This document shows, piece by piece, positions 35,958 to 44,589 of a DNA stretch of 64,000 bases. The notes below the pieces were generated by a model. It made no database searches and was not told where the DNA came from. It saw only the letters and a program-made list of their open reading frames with translations. The stretch lies in NCBI RefSeq assembly GCF_010468615.1, contig NZ_WUEH01000012.1, positions 40,378 through 104,377 on the forward strand. Direction: 5' to 3'. Made by a program: the position numbers and the translations under genes. Each line of letters opens with the position of its first letter. Positions within the stretch are counted from its first letter, which is position 1. Source of the DNA: Pseudodesulfovibrio sp. JC047 (GTDB lineage: Bacteria; Desulfobacterota; Desulfovibrionia; Desulfovibrionales; Desulfovibrionaceae).

Positions 35958-36350
35958 ATGGGGTTCTTTACAAAACGTCTCTCAACACAGCGAATCGGTT
36001 CATTAGGTGAACGCGCAGCAGCTCGGTATCTGGAAACAAAGGGATACCGTGTGCTGGAACGAAATTGGCGGTATCGTCAGTGGGAGCTGGATCTTATTTG
36101 TCGGGATCGTGAGACCGTGGTTTTTGTGGAAGTGAAGACGCGAAAAGCGCACTCCATGTCTTCTCCCGCAGACGGACTGACACCCGCGAAACAGCGTCGA
36201 TTGGTCAAGGCGGCCAGCCATTACCTGACGCAAAAAGATTTGTGGGACGCGCCCTGTCGATTTGATCTGGCCGCCGTGACAGAAAATGGAACGTCCATGG
36301 ATGTGGACCATTGTGAAAACGCATTTGATCTCAGTGGAATGAATATATGA
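35958..36350 (+). CDS. YraN family protein (UPF0102), endonuclease-like fold
   Basis: A 130-residue protein of the YraN family, with the RecB/Holliday-resolvase-like fold motif LGERAAARYLETKGYRVLERNWR and ELDLICRDRETVVFVEVKTRKA (D...EVK). The biochemical role is not established. The ATG at 35958 was chosen; a GTG at 35940 would add six residues. It overlaps rsmI by 4 bases. In many deltaproteobacteria this gene follows rnhB; here it lies 10 kb away. Confidence 0.9.
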   Translation: MGFFTKRLSTQRIGSLGERAAARYLETKGYRVLERNWRYRQWELDLICRDRETVVFVEVKTRKAHSMSSPADGLTPAKQRRLVKAASHYLTQKDLWDAPCRFDLAAVTENGTSMDVDHCENAFDLSGMNI

Positions 36351-37174
36351 CTGATACAGGAACGTTGTGGGTGATCGCTACCCCTCTGGGCAATGTTGGT
36401 GACATGTCGCCTCGTGCCCGTCATTTATTGACGGAATCAGACGTGGTGCTGGCCGAAGACACGCGCCGGGCCGGGCTGCTTTTCAAGCGACTTGAACTGG
36501 AGCACCATGGCCGACTGGTGTCTTTTTTCGAGCACAACGAAGACAAGCGGTTGCCCCGTGTGCTTGAGCTTTTGGATGAGGGGCTTGATGTGGCCCTGAT
36601 TTCCGATGCCGGGACCCCGCTTTTGTCAGATCCTGGATTCACCTTGGTTCGTGCGTGTCGTGACAAGGGGATTCGTGTTTCTCCGGTGCCGGGACCGAGC
36701 GCGCCAGTGGTGGCGTTGTCTGCCAGTGGACTTCCGCCGCTGCCTTATTCCTTTCTCGGATTTCCGCCGCGTAAGAAAAGCCATACGGAAAAGTTTTTCA
36801 AGGCCCATCGGGAGACCGGAGCTACTTTGGTGTTTTTTGAACGAAAATCTCGCTTGAAAGGGACGTTGTCCATAGCTTTCGAGATGTTGGGTGATCGGGA
36901 ATTCTGTGTGGCGCGTGAATTGACCAAGGAGTACGAAGAATTCATTCGAGGCACTCTCGGGTCGATTGCGTCCATGGATCTTGATCTGCGGGGAGAACTG
37001 ACGGTTATCATCGCTCCGCCGACCGAGTCGGGGCGGACCGATGAACAGACCATTGTCGATCTGTTGGAAGAAGAGCGTCTTGATGGGGGAAAACCCAAGG
37101 AGGTGGCCCGGCGTGTCGCTGAACGGGCCAATGGCTGGACAGCCAAGGAAGTCTACGCAGCCATGCGGCAATGA
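36347..37174 (+). CDS. rsmI: 16S rRNA 2'-O-ribose methyltransferase RsmI
   Basis: RsmI methylates the ribose of C1402 in 16S rRNA. The 275-residue protein has the tetrapyrrole-methylase-like fold with LWVIATPLGNVGDMSPRAR, VVLAEDTRRAGLLFKRL, VALISDAGTPLLSDPGF, VSPVPGPSAPVVAL and the later LTKEYEEFIRGTL. It has normal length. It shares ATGA with yraN, so the two are translationally coupled. A strong terminator follows. Confidence 0.96.
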   Translation: MTDTGTLWVIATPLGNVGDMSPRARHLLTESDVVLAEDTRRAGLLFKRLELEHHGRLVSFFEHNEDKRLPRVLELLDEGLDVALISDAGTPLLSDPGFTLVRACRDKGIRVSPVPGPSAPVVALSASGLPPLPYSFLGFPPRKKSHTEKFFKAHRETGATLVFFERKSRLKGTLSIAFEMLGDREFCVARELTKEYEEFIRGTLGSIASMDLDLRGELTVIIAPPTESGRTDEQTIVDLLEEERLDGGKPKEVARRVAERANGWTAKEVYAAMRQ

Positions 37175-37195
37175 ATTTTTCGACCAAGAATAAAA

Positions 37196-37245
37196 CGGGA
37201 GGCCGGAAGCTGGGAATGTCCCGGCTTCCGGCCTCCTGATTTTTC
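37196..37245 (+). terminator. Rho-independent terminator after rsmI
   Basis: GGAGGCCGGAAGC pairs exactly with GCTTCCGGCCTCC around TGGGAATGTCCCG, then TGATTTTTC follows. It begins about 22 bases past the stop codon. Confidence 0.9.
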
Positions 37246-37266
37246 AAGAGAATTTCAACGCGTTAG

Positions 37267-37482
37267 TTAACTGCGATGAAAGGCATTTCTTTTGAAAAAG
37301 CAGTAAAAGGAGTCCTCGTCATCACACAAAACAGGATACCGTTTTGAGAAACGAGCCGCACATCGGCGCAAAAAAGAACGTTTTTGCAAGAAGTGTGTCG
37401 AAAACGAATGTGCCATCCCCATGAACAGTGCAACTGCGACAAAGGAGACGACAACGCCAAAAAAGAATAATTCCAAATACAT
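37267..37482 (-). CDS. Small single-span membrane protein, unknown
   Basis: A 71-residue product with a hydrophobic N-terminal segment (about residues 4-24) then a basic region and a polar, cysteine-containing end (RCAARFSKRYPVLCDDEDSFYCFF). A strong TGCGGAGGTAG site lies 6 bases upstream of the ATG. No family recognised. The good ribosome site and single membrane helix support a real small protein, perhaps a membrane-anchored accessory factor; overlapping frames on the same strand are weaker. Confidence 0.5.
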   Translation of the reverse strand: MYLELFFFGVVVSFVAVALFMGMAHSFSTHFLQKRSFLRRCAARFSKRYPVLCDDEDSFYCFFKRNAFHRS

Positions 37483-37819
37483 AAACTCTACCTCCGCAAA
37501 AATTCGGTCTTAATTCTACCCCTTTTTCTTCATTGGTCAATACCCTTTTCAAATTCTATTTTTCACATAATCCAAATTGATGATTGTTGACATGATTTGT
37601 CTATCGCGCTTATAAATATAAATTTTGTAAAATTTCATTTCATATATAGTGGTGTGTTTGGCCGTTGGTCCTGAGTTCTATGCGTCCTGTGGTCATTGAG
37701 GAGATGAGCTATGGTGCCAGAAGTGCAAATTTTCGTGTCACTTGACTTCTCTTTGAGCCTGTCTCACTAATACCTGTTGATCGTAGATACGCGGTCATTG
37801 ATTCTATCCAGAGGACTCC
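37483..37819. other. AT-rich intergenic region ahead of bioB
   Basis: This 337-base stretch holds the ribosome site of the small membrane gene at its left end and the promoter-like elements at 37587-37616. The rest (37617-37819) is a long leader before bioB. I looked for a BirA operator (TTGTAAACC-like inverted halves) and for a BioR site and did not recognise either. No open frame is convincing. Confidence 0.5.
37587..37616 (+). promoter_or_regulatory. Candidate sigma-70 promoter ahead of bioB
   Basis: TTGACA (37587-37592) and TATAAA (37611-37616) are separated by 18 bases. It would give a leader of roughly 200 bases before the bioB start. Confidence 0.5.
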
Positions 37820-38794
37820 ATGAGTTTGCAGACATTATTCCGTAAAGTCCTTGACGGGTACTTTCTTGCGGATGCCGAAATACGATATATTCTTGCCCTG
37901 CCCGACGACAGGTTGAACGAGCTGTTGGCCTGTGCCCATGCGATCAGGGTTGCCCGATTCGGCACAAAAATCGGGCTGTGCGCCATTATCAATGCCAAAT
38001 CTGGTACCTGTTCCGAAAATTGTTCCTTTTGCGCCCAGTCTGGTCATCATGGTGCCGAAAGTCCTGAGTATCCGTTGCTGCCTGCACAGGATATTGCCCA
38101 GGCTGCGGCCAAGGCCCAGGCCAAGGGGGTGACCCGTTTTGGCATTGTGGCCAGCGGTAAATTGGTCGGGGGACGTGATCTGGCCGGGTTTACCGAAGCG
38201 GTCCGGGATGTGGCAGCACTCGGCATGATGCCGGATCTTTCACCGGGAATTCTCGAACCCGCCCAATTAAAAGCATTGAAAAAAGCTGGATTGAAAGGGT
38301 ATCATCACAACTTGGAAACCTCGGCATCCTTTTTCCCGCAGATGTGTACGACCCATGACTATGCCGAGGACGTGGCCGCTGTTCGAGCCGGGGTTGAAGC
38401 CGGGCTGCATGTGTGCTCCGGGGGGATTTTTGGTATTGGGGAATCTTGGGATGACCGGGTGGAGCTGGCGTTGCATCTTCAATCATTGGGTGTGCAGTCC
38501 GTTCCCATCAACTTTTTGCATCCTATCAAGGGAACGCCGCTTGAAGGACGTTCGCCTCTTTCCCCAGAAGAAGCCCTCAAATTGGTGGCCCTGTATCGAT
38601 TCCTGTTGCCGGACCGGGCATTGCGAATTTGCGGTGGGCGACTGACCGTTTTTGGACAGGCGCGCAAGGCTGAATTGTTGAAAGCCGGAACCAGTGGCAT
38701 CATGGTTGGTGACTATTTGACGATCAAGGGTGGCGATGTGGCCTCCGATCTCGAGGAGATCGGCCGTGCCGGATTGCAGCCGGAAACAGCGTGA
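37820..38794 (+). CDS. bioB: Biotin synthase
   Basis: BioB is a radical SAM enzyme inserting sulfur into dethiobiotin. The 324-residue protein has the [4Fe-4S] motif CSENCSFCAQS, then YHHNLETS and FGIGES, and the sacrificial [2Fe-2S] ligand cysteines expected from the family. The length is normal. It is 6 bases upstream of bioY, so synthesis and uptake are linked in one transcript; the remaining biotin genes are not in this window. Confidence 0.97.
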   Translation: MSLQTLFRKVLDGYFLADAEIRYILALPDDRLNELLACAHAIRVARFGTKIGLCAIINAKSGTCSENCSFCAQSGHHGAESPEYPLLPAQDIAQAAAKAQAKGVTRFGIVASGKLVGGRDLAGFTEAVRDVAALGMMPDLSPGILEPAQLKALKKAGLKGYHHNLETSASFFPQMCTTHDYAEDVAAVRAGVEAGLHVCSGGIFGIGESWDDRVELALHLQSLGVQSVPINFLHPIKGTPLEGRSPLSPEEALKLVALYRFLLPDRALRICGGRLTVFGQARKAELLKAGTSGIMVGDYLTIKGGDVASDLEEIGRAGLQPETA

Positions 38795-38800
38795 TGAAAC

Positions 38801-39361
38801 ATGACAGATAATTCGCTCACCGATTTGCACCAGCTTGTCTGGACCGCGCTTTTGGCCGCACTTATCAGTGTTGGGGCCTTTCTCGTGGTTCCGATTGGGC
38901 CGGTGCCGGTGTCCATGCAGCCTTTTTTCATTTTTTTGACGGGATTCATCCTTGGTCCGAAACGGGGTGTGTTGGCGGTCGGTCTGTACCTGCTGGCGGG
39001 AACCATCGGACTGCCGGTCTTTTCCGGTGGTCGGTCCGGGCTTGGACATCTGTTTGGTCCGACTGGCGGCTATCTGTTCGGATTCGTGCTTTCGGCGTGG
39101 CTGTGTGGCATGGGGCGCAAGACCAGCCCGAATCTTCATTGGGCTGCCGGACTCCTCTGGGGAATAGGTGCCTTGCTGGCTGTCTATGGAACCGGAATGA
39201 CCTGGTTGAAATTCGCTTTGGATTTAAGCTGGCAGAAGGCCTTCATCGTGGGTGTCGTTCCATTCATGCCCTGGGATGCCATCAAGATTGTGGCCGCAGT
39301 GGCCTGTTGCAGATATCTTATCCGACTGAACCTGTTACCGGGCGGCAACGAGCCAACATAA
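38801..39361 (+). CDS. bioY: Biotin transporter BioY
   Basis: BioY is the substrate-binding membrane component of ECF-type biotin transport and can act alone. The 186-residue protein has about six hydrophobic helices and the signature VPIGPVPVSMQPFFIFLTG, then GVLAVGLYLLAGTIGLPVFSGG and FGPTGGYLFGFV. No EcfA ATPase or EcfT subunit lies nearby. It is followed at 3 bases by a PTS component gene, an unusual neighbour. Confidence 0.95.
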   Translation: MTDNSLTDLHQLVWTALLAALISVGAFLVVPIGPVPVSMQPFFIFLTGFILGPKRGVLAVGLYLLAGTIGLPVFSGGRSGLGHLFGPTGGYLFGFVLSAWLCGMGRKTSPNLHWAAGLLWGIGALLAVYGTGMTWLKFALDLSWQKAFIVGVVPFMPWDAIKIVAAVACCRYLIRLNLLPGGNEPT

Positions 39362-39364
39362 ACC

Positions 39365-40153
39365 ATGCACGTCAAGGGATTCCCTCTTCATACCGATTCT
39401 CGTTCCATGGCGTTCGTGCGCAGTTTCATGCGGTCCTATCTGGCTGGAGCGGGTTTCAATACGCGAGGGATGCAGAATATCGGGCTGATGTATGCCATGC
39501 AACCCGGGCTTGAATCGATTCATTCAGATCCCAAAGCCCTTCGGGTGGCCCTGAAACGGTATGTTCGCCATTATCAATCGCATCCTTTCTGGACCCCGTG
39601 TCTCGTGGGTATTCTGCTCAATGTCGAACAGTCCATCGCCTCGGAGCATTTCCCGCCAAAAATGCTCGCCAAGGTCAAGGATACCACCGCTTATTCGTTG
39701 TCGGCCATCGGGGATTCCGTCTTTGCCGGGAGTCTGCTCATTTTTTGGGCCATGGTATCCATCTGCCTGTTGCTCAGCGGTTTCTTGCACCTTGCCTTTG
39801 CCGTCGGCCTGTTCTTTTTCATCGCATTGCAGGCCTTTCGCATCTACACGTTTAGTGCTGGTGTTCGTCAGGGATTCAAATTTCTGGAACGGCTCAAACG
39901 GTGGGATCTCATCAACTGGGGACGCCGGATAAAATACGCCAATGCGGGCCTGTTGCTGTGGTTATGGGCCCTTGTCTGGCCACAGCCGTATCGATGGTGG
40001 GAAGTTCTGCTCGGTGTCAGCGCACTGTTGCTTTTCGGACGGTTTGTCCGGACCGGCCTGCTGTCCAGAGTGTGTGCCGTTGCGGTGTTTGTCGGCCTTG
40101 TTGATCTCTTTTCCTGGATAAATGAAACCGGGTGGACGGAATTTGGCTTGTGA
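39365..40153 (+). CDS. PTS mannose-family EIID component, orphan
   Basis: A 262-residue membrane protein with the EIID(Man) layout: a soluble N-terminal part with SFMRSYLAGAGFNTRGMQNIGLMYAMQPGL and a histidine-rich stretch (RYVRHYQSHPFWTPCLVGILLNVEQ), followed by three to four C-terminal helices. In complete systems EIID works with EIIA, EIIB and EIIC to import and phosphorylate sugars, but none of those is in the window. HPr and EI lie just downstream. The gene may be a leftover or a regulator; sugar transport by EIID alone is not expected. Confidence 0.85.
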   Translation: MHVKGFPLHTDSRSMAFVRSFMRSYLAGAGFNTRGMQNIGLMYAMQPGLESIHSDPKALRVALKRYVRHYQSHPFWTPCLVGILLNVEQSIASEHFPPKMLAKVKDTTAYSLSAIGDSVFAGSLLIFWAMVSICLLLSGFLHLAFAVGLFFFIALQAFRIYTFSAGVRQGFKFLERLKRWDLINWGRRIKYANAGLLLWLWALVWPQPYRWWEVLLGVSALLLFGRFVRTGLLSRVCAVAVFVGLVDLFSWINETGWTEFGL

Positions 40154-40201
40154 TTTCCCTTTCAATCAGCCATAGAAACGATTTGAAGAGGTAGGTATAT
40201 A

Positions 40202-40507
40202 ATGACGGACGAAAGCGCATCAACAGACGCCAATCCTGGGGAGAGTCTTTCTCGACAAGTGATTGTTGCCAGCGAGAACGGGTTACATGCCCGGCCCGCA
40301 GGCAGGCTTGCGCAGGTCGCGCAGTCCTTTGAGTCCTCCATTGTTCTGGTCCGAGATGATCAGGAAGTGGATGCCAAATCCATCCTCGACATTCTGACCC
40401 TGGCCGCAGAACCGGGCCATGTGCTTGAATTGCGGGCCACAGGCGGCGATGCCGAAGCAGCCCTTATCCGGCTTGAACAACTGTTCAAAAACAAATTCGA
40501 GGTCTAA
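40202..40507 (+). CDS. ptsH: Phosphocarrier HPr
   Basis: HPr relays phosphate from EI to EIIA proteins. The 101-residue protein has the phospho-histidine motif GLHARPAGRLA (His29 counted from this start) and a DAKSILDILTL segment with the regulatory-serine-site region. It carries an N-terminal extension of about 14 residues compared with E. coli HPr. It is immediately followed by ptsI with no gap. Confidence 0.95.
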   Translation: MTDESASTDANPGESLSRQVIVASENGLHARPAGRLAQVAQSFESSIVLVRDDQEVDAKSILDILTLAAEPGHVLELRATGGDAEAALIRLEQLFKNKFEV

Positions 40508-42292
40508 ATGGCAGACGCGACTATCTCCGGCATACCCGTCGCCACAGGCATTGCCATCGGCAAGGCCTATTTTGTCAACCGAAATCATATGGCGCATCTG
40601 CCTCGACAGACGGTGGCGGCTTCACTGATGCCGCAGGAAATAGCGCGGCTCAAGGATGCCTTTGCTTCGGTTGAGGCAGAATTGACGACCATTCGGGAGC
40701 AGGTGCCCGAGGAGTTGAAAACCCACGGCTCGCTCATTGATACCCATCTCATGATGCTCAAGGACCCGAAGTTGGTCAACACGGCGGAAGGCTATATCAC
40801 GTCGCTTGGTCTCAATGCGGCCTGGGCCTTGGAAAAATCCGTGGCCGATCAGGAAGCGGCCTTCGAGTCCATCAGTGACACGTACATTCGGGAACGAATG
40901 CAGGATGTGCGCGTGGTGGCCGATCGGGTGCAGACAAAGCTCATGGGCGTTGAAACGGACCTGACCACCATTTCCGGCCGGGCCATCATCATGGCTCACG
41001 ACCTGACCCCGGCAGACACGGTCGAATTGCAGGTGGACAAGATCATGGCCTTTGCCACGGTCCGGGGCGGCAAAACGTCGCACACCGGCATCATGGCGCG
41101 TTCTCTGGCCATTCCGGCACTGGTCGGTGTGGACAAACTCGAAGATGCGGTTCGTGACGGTGATCTGGTCATCATTGACGGTCTGGCCGGGAAAATTATC
41201 GTCAATCCGACGGAAGCCGAGCTGGAAGATTACAACGAACGGGCCGCGAAGTTCGAGACGTATTCCCGAAAAATCAAGCGGCAATGTCATCTTCCAGCAG
41301 AAACTTTTGATGGTTCTCGGGTGCAGGTCTTTTCCAATATCGAATTGGTGGAAGAGGTCACTTCGGCACTGGATAATGGCGGGGAAGGTGTGGGGTTGTA
41401 TCGCACGGAATATGCGTATCTCAATCGGATAGAGCTTCCCACCGAAGAGGAACTGACCGAAAAATATATCGATCTCGCGTCCATCATGTATCCGCGCAAG
41501 GTGGTCTTTCGAACCCTTGATCTCGGGTCGGATAAATTTATCGCTGCCTTTGGTGAATTGAATGAAGCCAATCCCGCCATGGGGTTGCGGGCCATCCGTT
41601 TTTGCCTGAAGAATCCCCAGTTGTTCAAGACGCAGCTTCGGGCGATCCTTCGTGCTTCGGCCTATGGCAATGTTTCCATGATGTTTCCCATGATTTCAGG
41701 GGTCAAGGAAGTGCGTCAGGCCAAGGCATGGCTGGCGCAAGCCCGGGCAGAACTGCGTCGGGAAGGGGTGAAGTACGACCCGGATATGCCTGTTGGAATC
41801 ATGATTGAGCTGCCGGCTGCGGTGTTGATTGCCGAATTCCTGGCGCATGAAGTGGATTTCTTTTCCATCGGCACCAATGATCTGATTCAGTATTCCATTG
41901 GCGTGGATCGGACCAACCGGCATGTCTCCTACTTGTACCAGCCGTTGCATCCGGCAACCCTGCGCGCTATCAAGCTGGTGGTTGACGCGGCCCATCAGGC
42001 TGGCATAGAGGTGTCTCTGTGTGGTGAGGTGGCGTCTGATCCGTTTTGCATCCCCATCCTTCTTGGTATGGGAATCGATTCCATCTCCATGACACCGCAA
42101 GCCATTCCGGGCATCAAGCGGATTATCCGGCAGATCAACATGCACGATTGTCGGCTTTTATTGAAAGATGTGTTGGAGTGCCGCACGGTCAGCCGTATCA
42201 ATAATTTGGTAATGGACAATATTTTCAAACACTTTCCAGAGGAAGTCTCCTTTTTCTCATCCCTGCTGGAAAATGACGAGCTGCCTTCATAG
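40508..42292 (+). CDS. ptsI: Phosphoenolpyruvate-protein phosphotransferase (EI)
   Basis: EI takes phosphate from phosphoenolpyruvate and gives it to HPr. The 594-residue protein has the domains expected: the swivelling domain with the active histidine in GGKTSHTGIMARS (His192), then the PEP-binding TIM barrel with VGLYRTEYAYL, LDLGSDK, NPAMGLRAIRFCL, FSIGTNDLIQYSIGVDRTNRHVSYLY and SLCGEVASD (active-site Cys). Length is within the family range. The start follows the HPr stop directly. Confidence 0.97.
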   Translation: MADATISGIPVATGIAIGKAYFVNRNHMAHLPRQTVAASLMPQEIARLKDAFASVEAELTTIREQVPEELKTHGSLIDTHLMMLKDPKLVNTAEGYITSLGLNAAWALEKSVADQEAAFESISDTYIRERMQDVRVVADRVQTKLMGVETDLTTISGRAIIMAHDLTPADTVELQVDKIMAFATVRGGKTSHTGIMARSLAIPALVGVDKLEDAVRDGDLVIIDGLAGKIIVNPTEAELEDYNERAAKFETYSRKIKRQCHLPAETFDGSRVQVFSNIELVEEVTSALDNGGEGVGLYRTEYAYLNRIELPTEEELTEKYIDLASIMYPRKVVFRTLDLGSDKFIAAFGELNEANPAMGLRAIRFCLKNPQLFKTQLRAILRASAYGNVSMMFPMISGVKEVRQAKAWLAQARAELRREGVKYDPDMPVGIMIELPAAVLIAEFLAHEVDFFSIGTNDLIQYSIGVDRTNRHVSYLYQPLHPATLRAIKLVVDAAHQAGIEVSLCGEVASDPFCIPILLGMGIDSISMTPQAIPGIKRIIRQINMHDCRLLLKDVLECRTVSRINNLVMDNIFKHFPEEVSFFSSLLENDELPS

Positions 42293-42301
42293 GCGAATGA
42301 C

Positions 42302-42781
42302 ATGGCAAAAAAGAATAAAAGAAAAGTTTCCGCAAACACCATCGGCACCAACAAGCAGGCCCGACGGCTGTATGAAATCCTTGAAACATTCGAGGCTGGC
42401 ATTTCGCTGGTCGGGAGTGAGGTCAAGTCCCTGCGTGCCGGACAGGTGTCATTCAAGGATGGCTATGTCCAGTTTCGCGACGGTTCGGCCGTTTTGGTCG
42501 GAGTGCATATTGCGCCCTACGAAAAGACCGGCATCTATGATCAGCATGACCCGGAACGGCCTCGGCAATTGCTGTTGCACAAGCAGGAAATCGTCACACT
42601 TCAGGCCAAGACCGAACAAAAGGGGTTGTCCTTGATCCCCATGAAAATGTATTTCAGTCACGGCAAGGTCAAGGTCCAGTTGGGACTTGGGCGAGGGAAA
42701 AACGTTCATTCCAAGAAACAGGATCTCAAGGCCCGTGATATCTCTCGCGATACCGCGCGTCAGTTGGCGGCGTACAAGTAG
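42302..42781 (+). CDS. smpB: tmRNA-binding protein SmpB
   Basis: SmpB binds tmRNA and brings it to stalled ribosomes for trans-translation. The 159-residue protein has [35 protein letters not shown] and a C-terminal basic tail [11 protein letters not shown]. Length is normal. It follows ptsI by 9 bases. I looked for the tmRNA gene around it and did not see one. Confidence 0.97.
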   Translation: MAKKNKRKVSANTIGTNKQARRLYEILETFEAGISLVGSEVKSLRAGQVSFKDGYVQFRDGSAVLVGVHIAPYEKTGIYDQHDPERPRQLLLHKQEIVTLQAKTEQKGLSLIPMKMYFSHGKVKVQLGLGRGKNVHSKKQDLKARDISRDTARQLAAYK

Positions 42782-42827
42782 CCAATCCGCACGGAAGGCC
42801 GCTTTAAGTGGTCTTCATCAGTCTGAC

Positions 42828-42864
42828 AATCCCCGCTTTTCATATGAAAAGCGGGGATTTTTTG
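42828..42864. terminator. Strong terminator between smpB and the MATE gene
   Basis: AATCCCCGCTTTTC and GAAAAGCGGGGATT are exact complements around ATAT, followed by TTTTT on the plus strand. The perfect palindrome can stop transcription from both sides. Confidence 0.9.
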
Positions 42865-42907
42865 TTCACGGTGTCGTCCGTGTGGAATATTGGGGATGAA
42901 AATGGGA

Positions 42908-44269
42908 TTACTGGAGTTTTTCGACCTTTTTGAGAACCCGCATGGCGTACCAGAATGCGATGATCGCCGAGACCCAGACAATGACGAGAATGGAGAGCCA
43001 AAGCCAGATGGTTCCATAGCCGAGAACCGAGATGAACAGGGTGAACAGGGCAAATGGTGCGATAACCTGCCGGGCCAGTCCCATCCAGATGGCGAAGAGT
43101 GGCCGTTTCATGCCCTGAAGGGTTGAGGTTGCCACAAAGATGATGACATATCCGTACAGGGTGAAGGCATCGATACGAAGGTATTCCACGCCGATGGCAA
43201 TGACGCCGGGATCAGTGGTGAAGAGTCGCATCAGCCATTCCGCCAACAGGAAAAGGGGAATGGAGAGCGGCAACAACAGCACCGCGCCATATTTGAGGTT
43301 TTTGCGCACGGATTCGCGAATGCGGTCAATGCGATTTGCTCCATAGTTCTGGGCGGTCACGGTCAGTGCCGCGACACTGAGACCAATGCTCGGCAACAGG
43401 ACGATCTGGTCGATGCGGGTGGCGATACCGTAGGCTGCCGCAGCTTCGGGCCCAAAGCCGGAGACATATTTGAAGATGACGAAAAATCCGAGGGCGACGG
43501 TCATGGAATTGAGTGCGGCGGGAAATCCCTGTTTGGCGATGTCCGCATAGATCGAAGGACACGGGATCAGATTCTTGCCTGAATTGGTGACAACCAGGCC
43601 GGTTTGGCGGGCCTTGTATCCGAGATAGATGGCACCGAATGTCTGGATGACCACTGTTGACCAGGCCACGCCCTGAAGGCCCATGGCTGGCAGACCGAAT
43701 CCCCCGTAGATGAACCAGGGATCAAGGGCGATGTTGAGTGTCGCACCGAAAATGAGAATATTGCGAAAGCTTTTGGTATTTCCCTGTGATTGAAGAATGG
43801 CATTGAACAGGAAGATTGCCACGGTGGAAATATTGCAGGCGAAAATCGGGTTCATGTACGCCAGACAGGTTTCGAGATAGGAGCCTTCGGCTCCGAGCCA
43901 ACTGAAGATGGGGCGAGCGAATGTCAGACCGAACCAGGCCAGAAAGGCGGAGACGAAAATACCGAAGCTGAGCATTTGAACGGCAATGAATGCCGCCTTT
44001 TTTCGGTTTTTGGCACCAAGTGCCGATCCCATGAGCGCGGTGGAGCCGGTGCCGATGCCGCTGGCGAGTGCCGTGATGATGAAATAGACAGGCAGGGACA
44101 GGGCCAGTGCCGCGACCGCGTGCGTATCGATACGCCCAGCCCACCATGTGTCCACCACATTGAACATGGTGTTGAAGAAAAAACCGATCGAGGCCGGAAC
44201 CGCGACTTGTCGAATAACCTCGGAAATGGGGCGGGAGGTCAGGTCCGTGGTGTCTGTTGTTTGTGTCAT
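42908..44269 (-). CDS. MATE family multidrug/cation efflux transporter
   Basis: A 453-residue protein with twelve predicted helices. Family segments are VAVPASIGFFFNTMFNVVDTWWAGRI near the N-terminus, GTGSTALMGSALGAKNRKKA, and in the C-terminal half IATRIDQIVLLPSIGLSVAALTVTAQNYGANR, the counterpart repeat. MATE pumps exchange drugs or organic cations for H+ or Na+. The start at 44269 was preferred to one 78 bases upstream. It stands alone; the substrate is unknown. Confidence 0.93.
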   Translation of the reverse strand: MTQTTDTTDLTSRPISEVIRQVAVPASIGFFFNTMFNVVDTWWAGRIDTHAVAALALSLPVYFIITALASGIGTGSTALMGSALGAKNRKKAAFIAVQMLSFGIFVSAFLAWFGLTFARPIFSWLGAEGSYLETCLAYMNPIFACNISTVAIFLFNAILQSQGNTKSFRNILIFGATLNIALDPWFIYGGFGLPAMGLQGVAWSTVVIQTFGAIYLGYKARQTGLVVTNSGKNLIPCPSIYADIAKQGFPAALNSMTVALGFFVIFKYVSGFGPEAAAAYGIATRIDQIVLLPSIGLSVAALTVTAQNYGANRIDRIRESVRKNLKYGAVLLLPLSIPLFLLAEWLMRLFTTDPGVIAIGVEYLRIDAFTLYGYVIIFVATSTLQGMKRPLFAIWMGLARQVIAPFALFTLFISVLGYGTIWLWLSILVIVWVSAIIAFWYAMRVLKKVEKLQ

Positions 44270-44589
44270 GTTTTTTCTATACCAGATTTTGAGGATAAAA
44301 CCGACCCTGTTGGTAAACGGGGGCATCCTGTTTTGGCCGTACCGCATTCCCCTTGGGTCATGCTGTTTTGGGCCGGGGCAGTATGCCAGAAGGCGTATCG
44401 GGAGTATAGTTCCTTTTGAGAACGATTTCAGACAGGTAATAAGTAGTAGTCGCCCATGAGTGGCTGTTTGCTGCCATGAAAAATCGGTGCGTATCCTGGA
44501 TACGCACCGATTGATGTTTCGGGATTTGGGGGTGGTCGATTCGGAAACACCTGAATGGTTTCCGGTCGATCCTGTGACCCCATGGAGTG
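44270..44589. other. Intergenic region upstream of MATE and downstream of the PTA-like gene
   Basis: Contains the terminator of the PTA-like gene (44478-44512). The remainder should hold the promoter of the MATE gene; I see no clear sigma-70 pair. Confidence 0.4.
44478..44512 (-). terminator. Terminator of the PTA-like gene, 15-base perfect arms
   Basis: AATCGGTGCGTATCC and GGATACGCACCGATT pair exactly around one base. Read on the minus strand, the stem is followed by TTTTTCATGG. It lies about 78 bases beyond the gene's stop. Confidence 0.8.

Noticed and set aside
42782..42907. tmRNA gene next to smpB
   Set aside because: Only a terminator hairpin lies there; no tRNA-like ends or tag-encoding frame.
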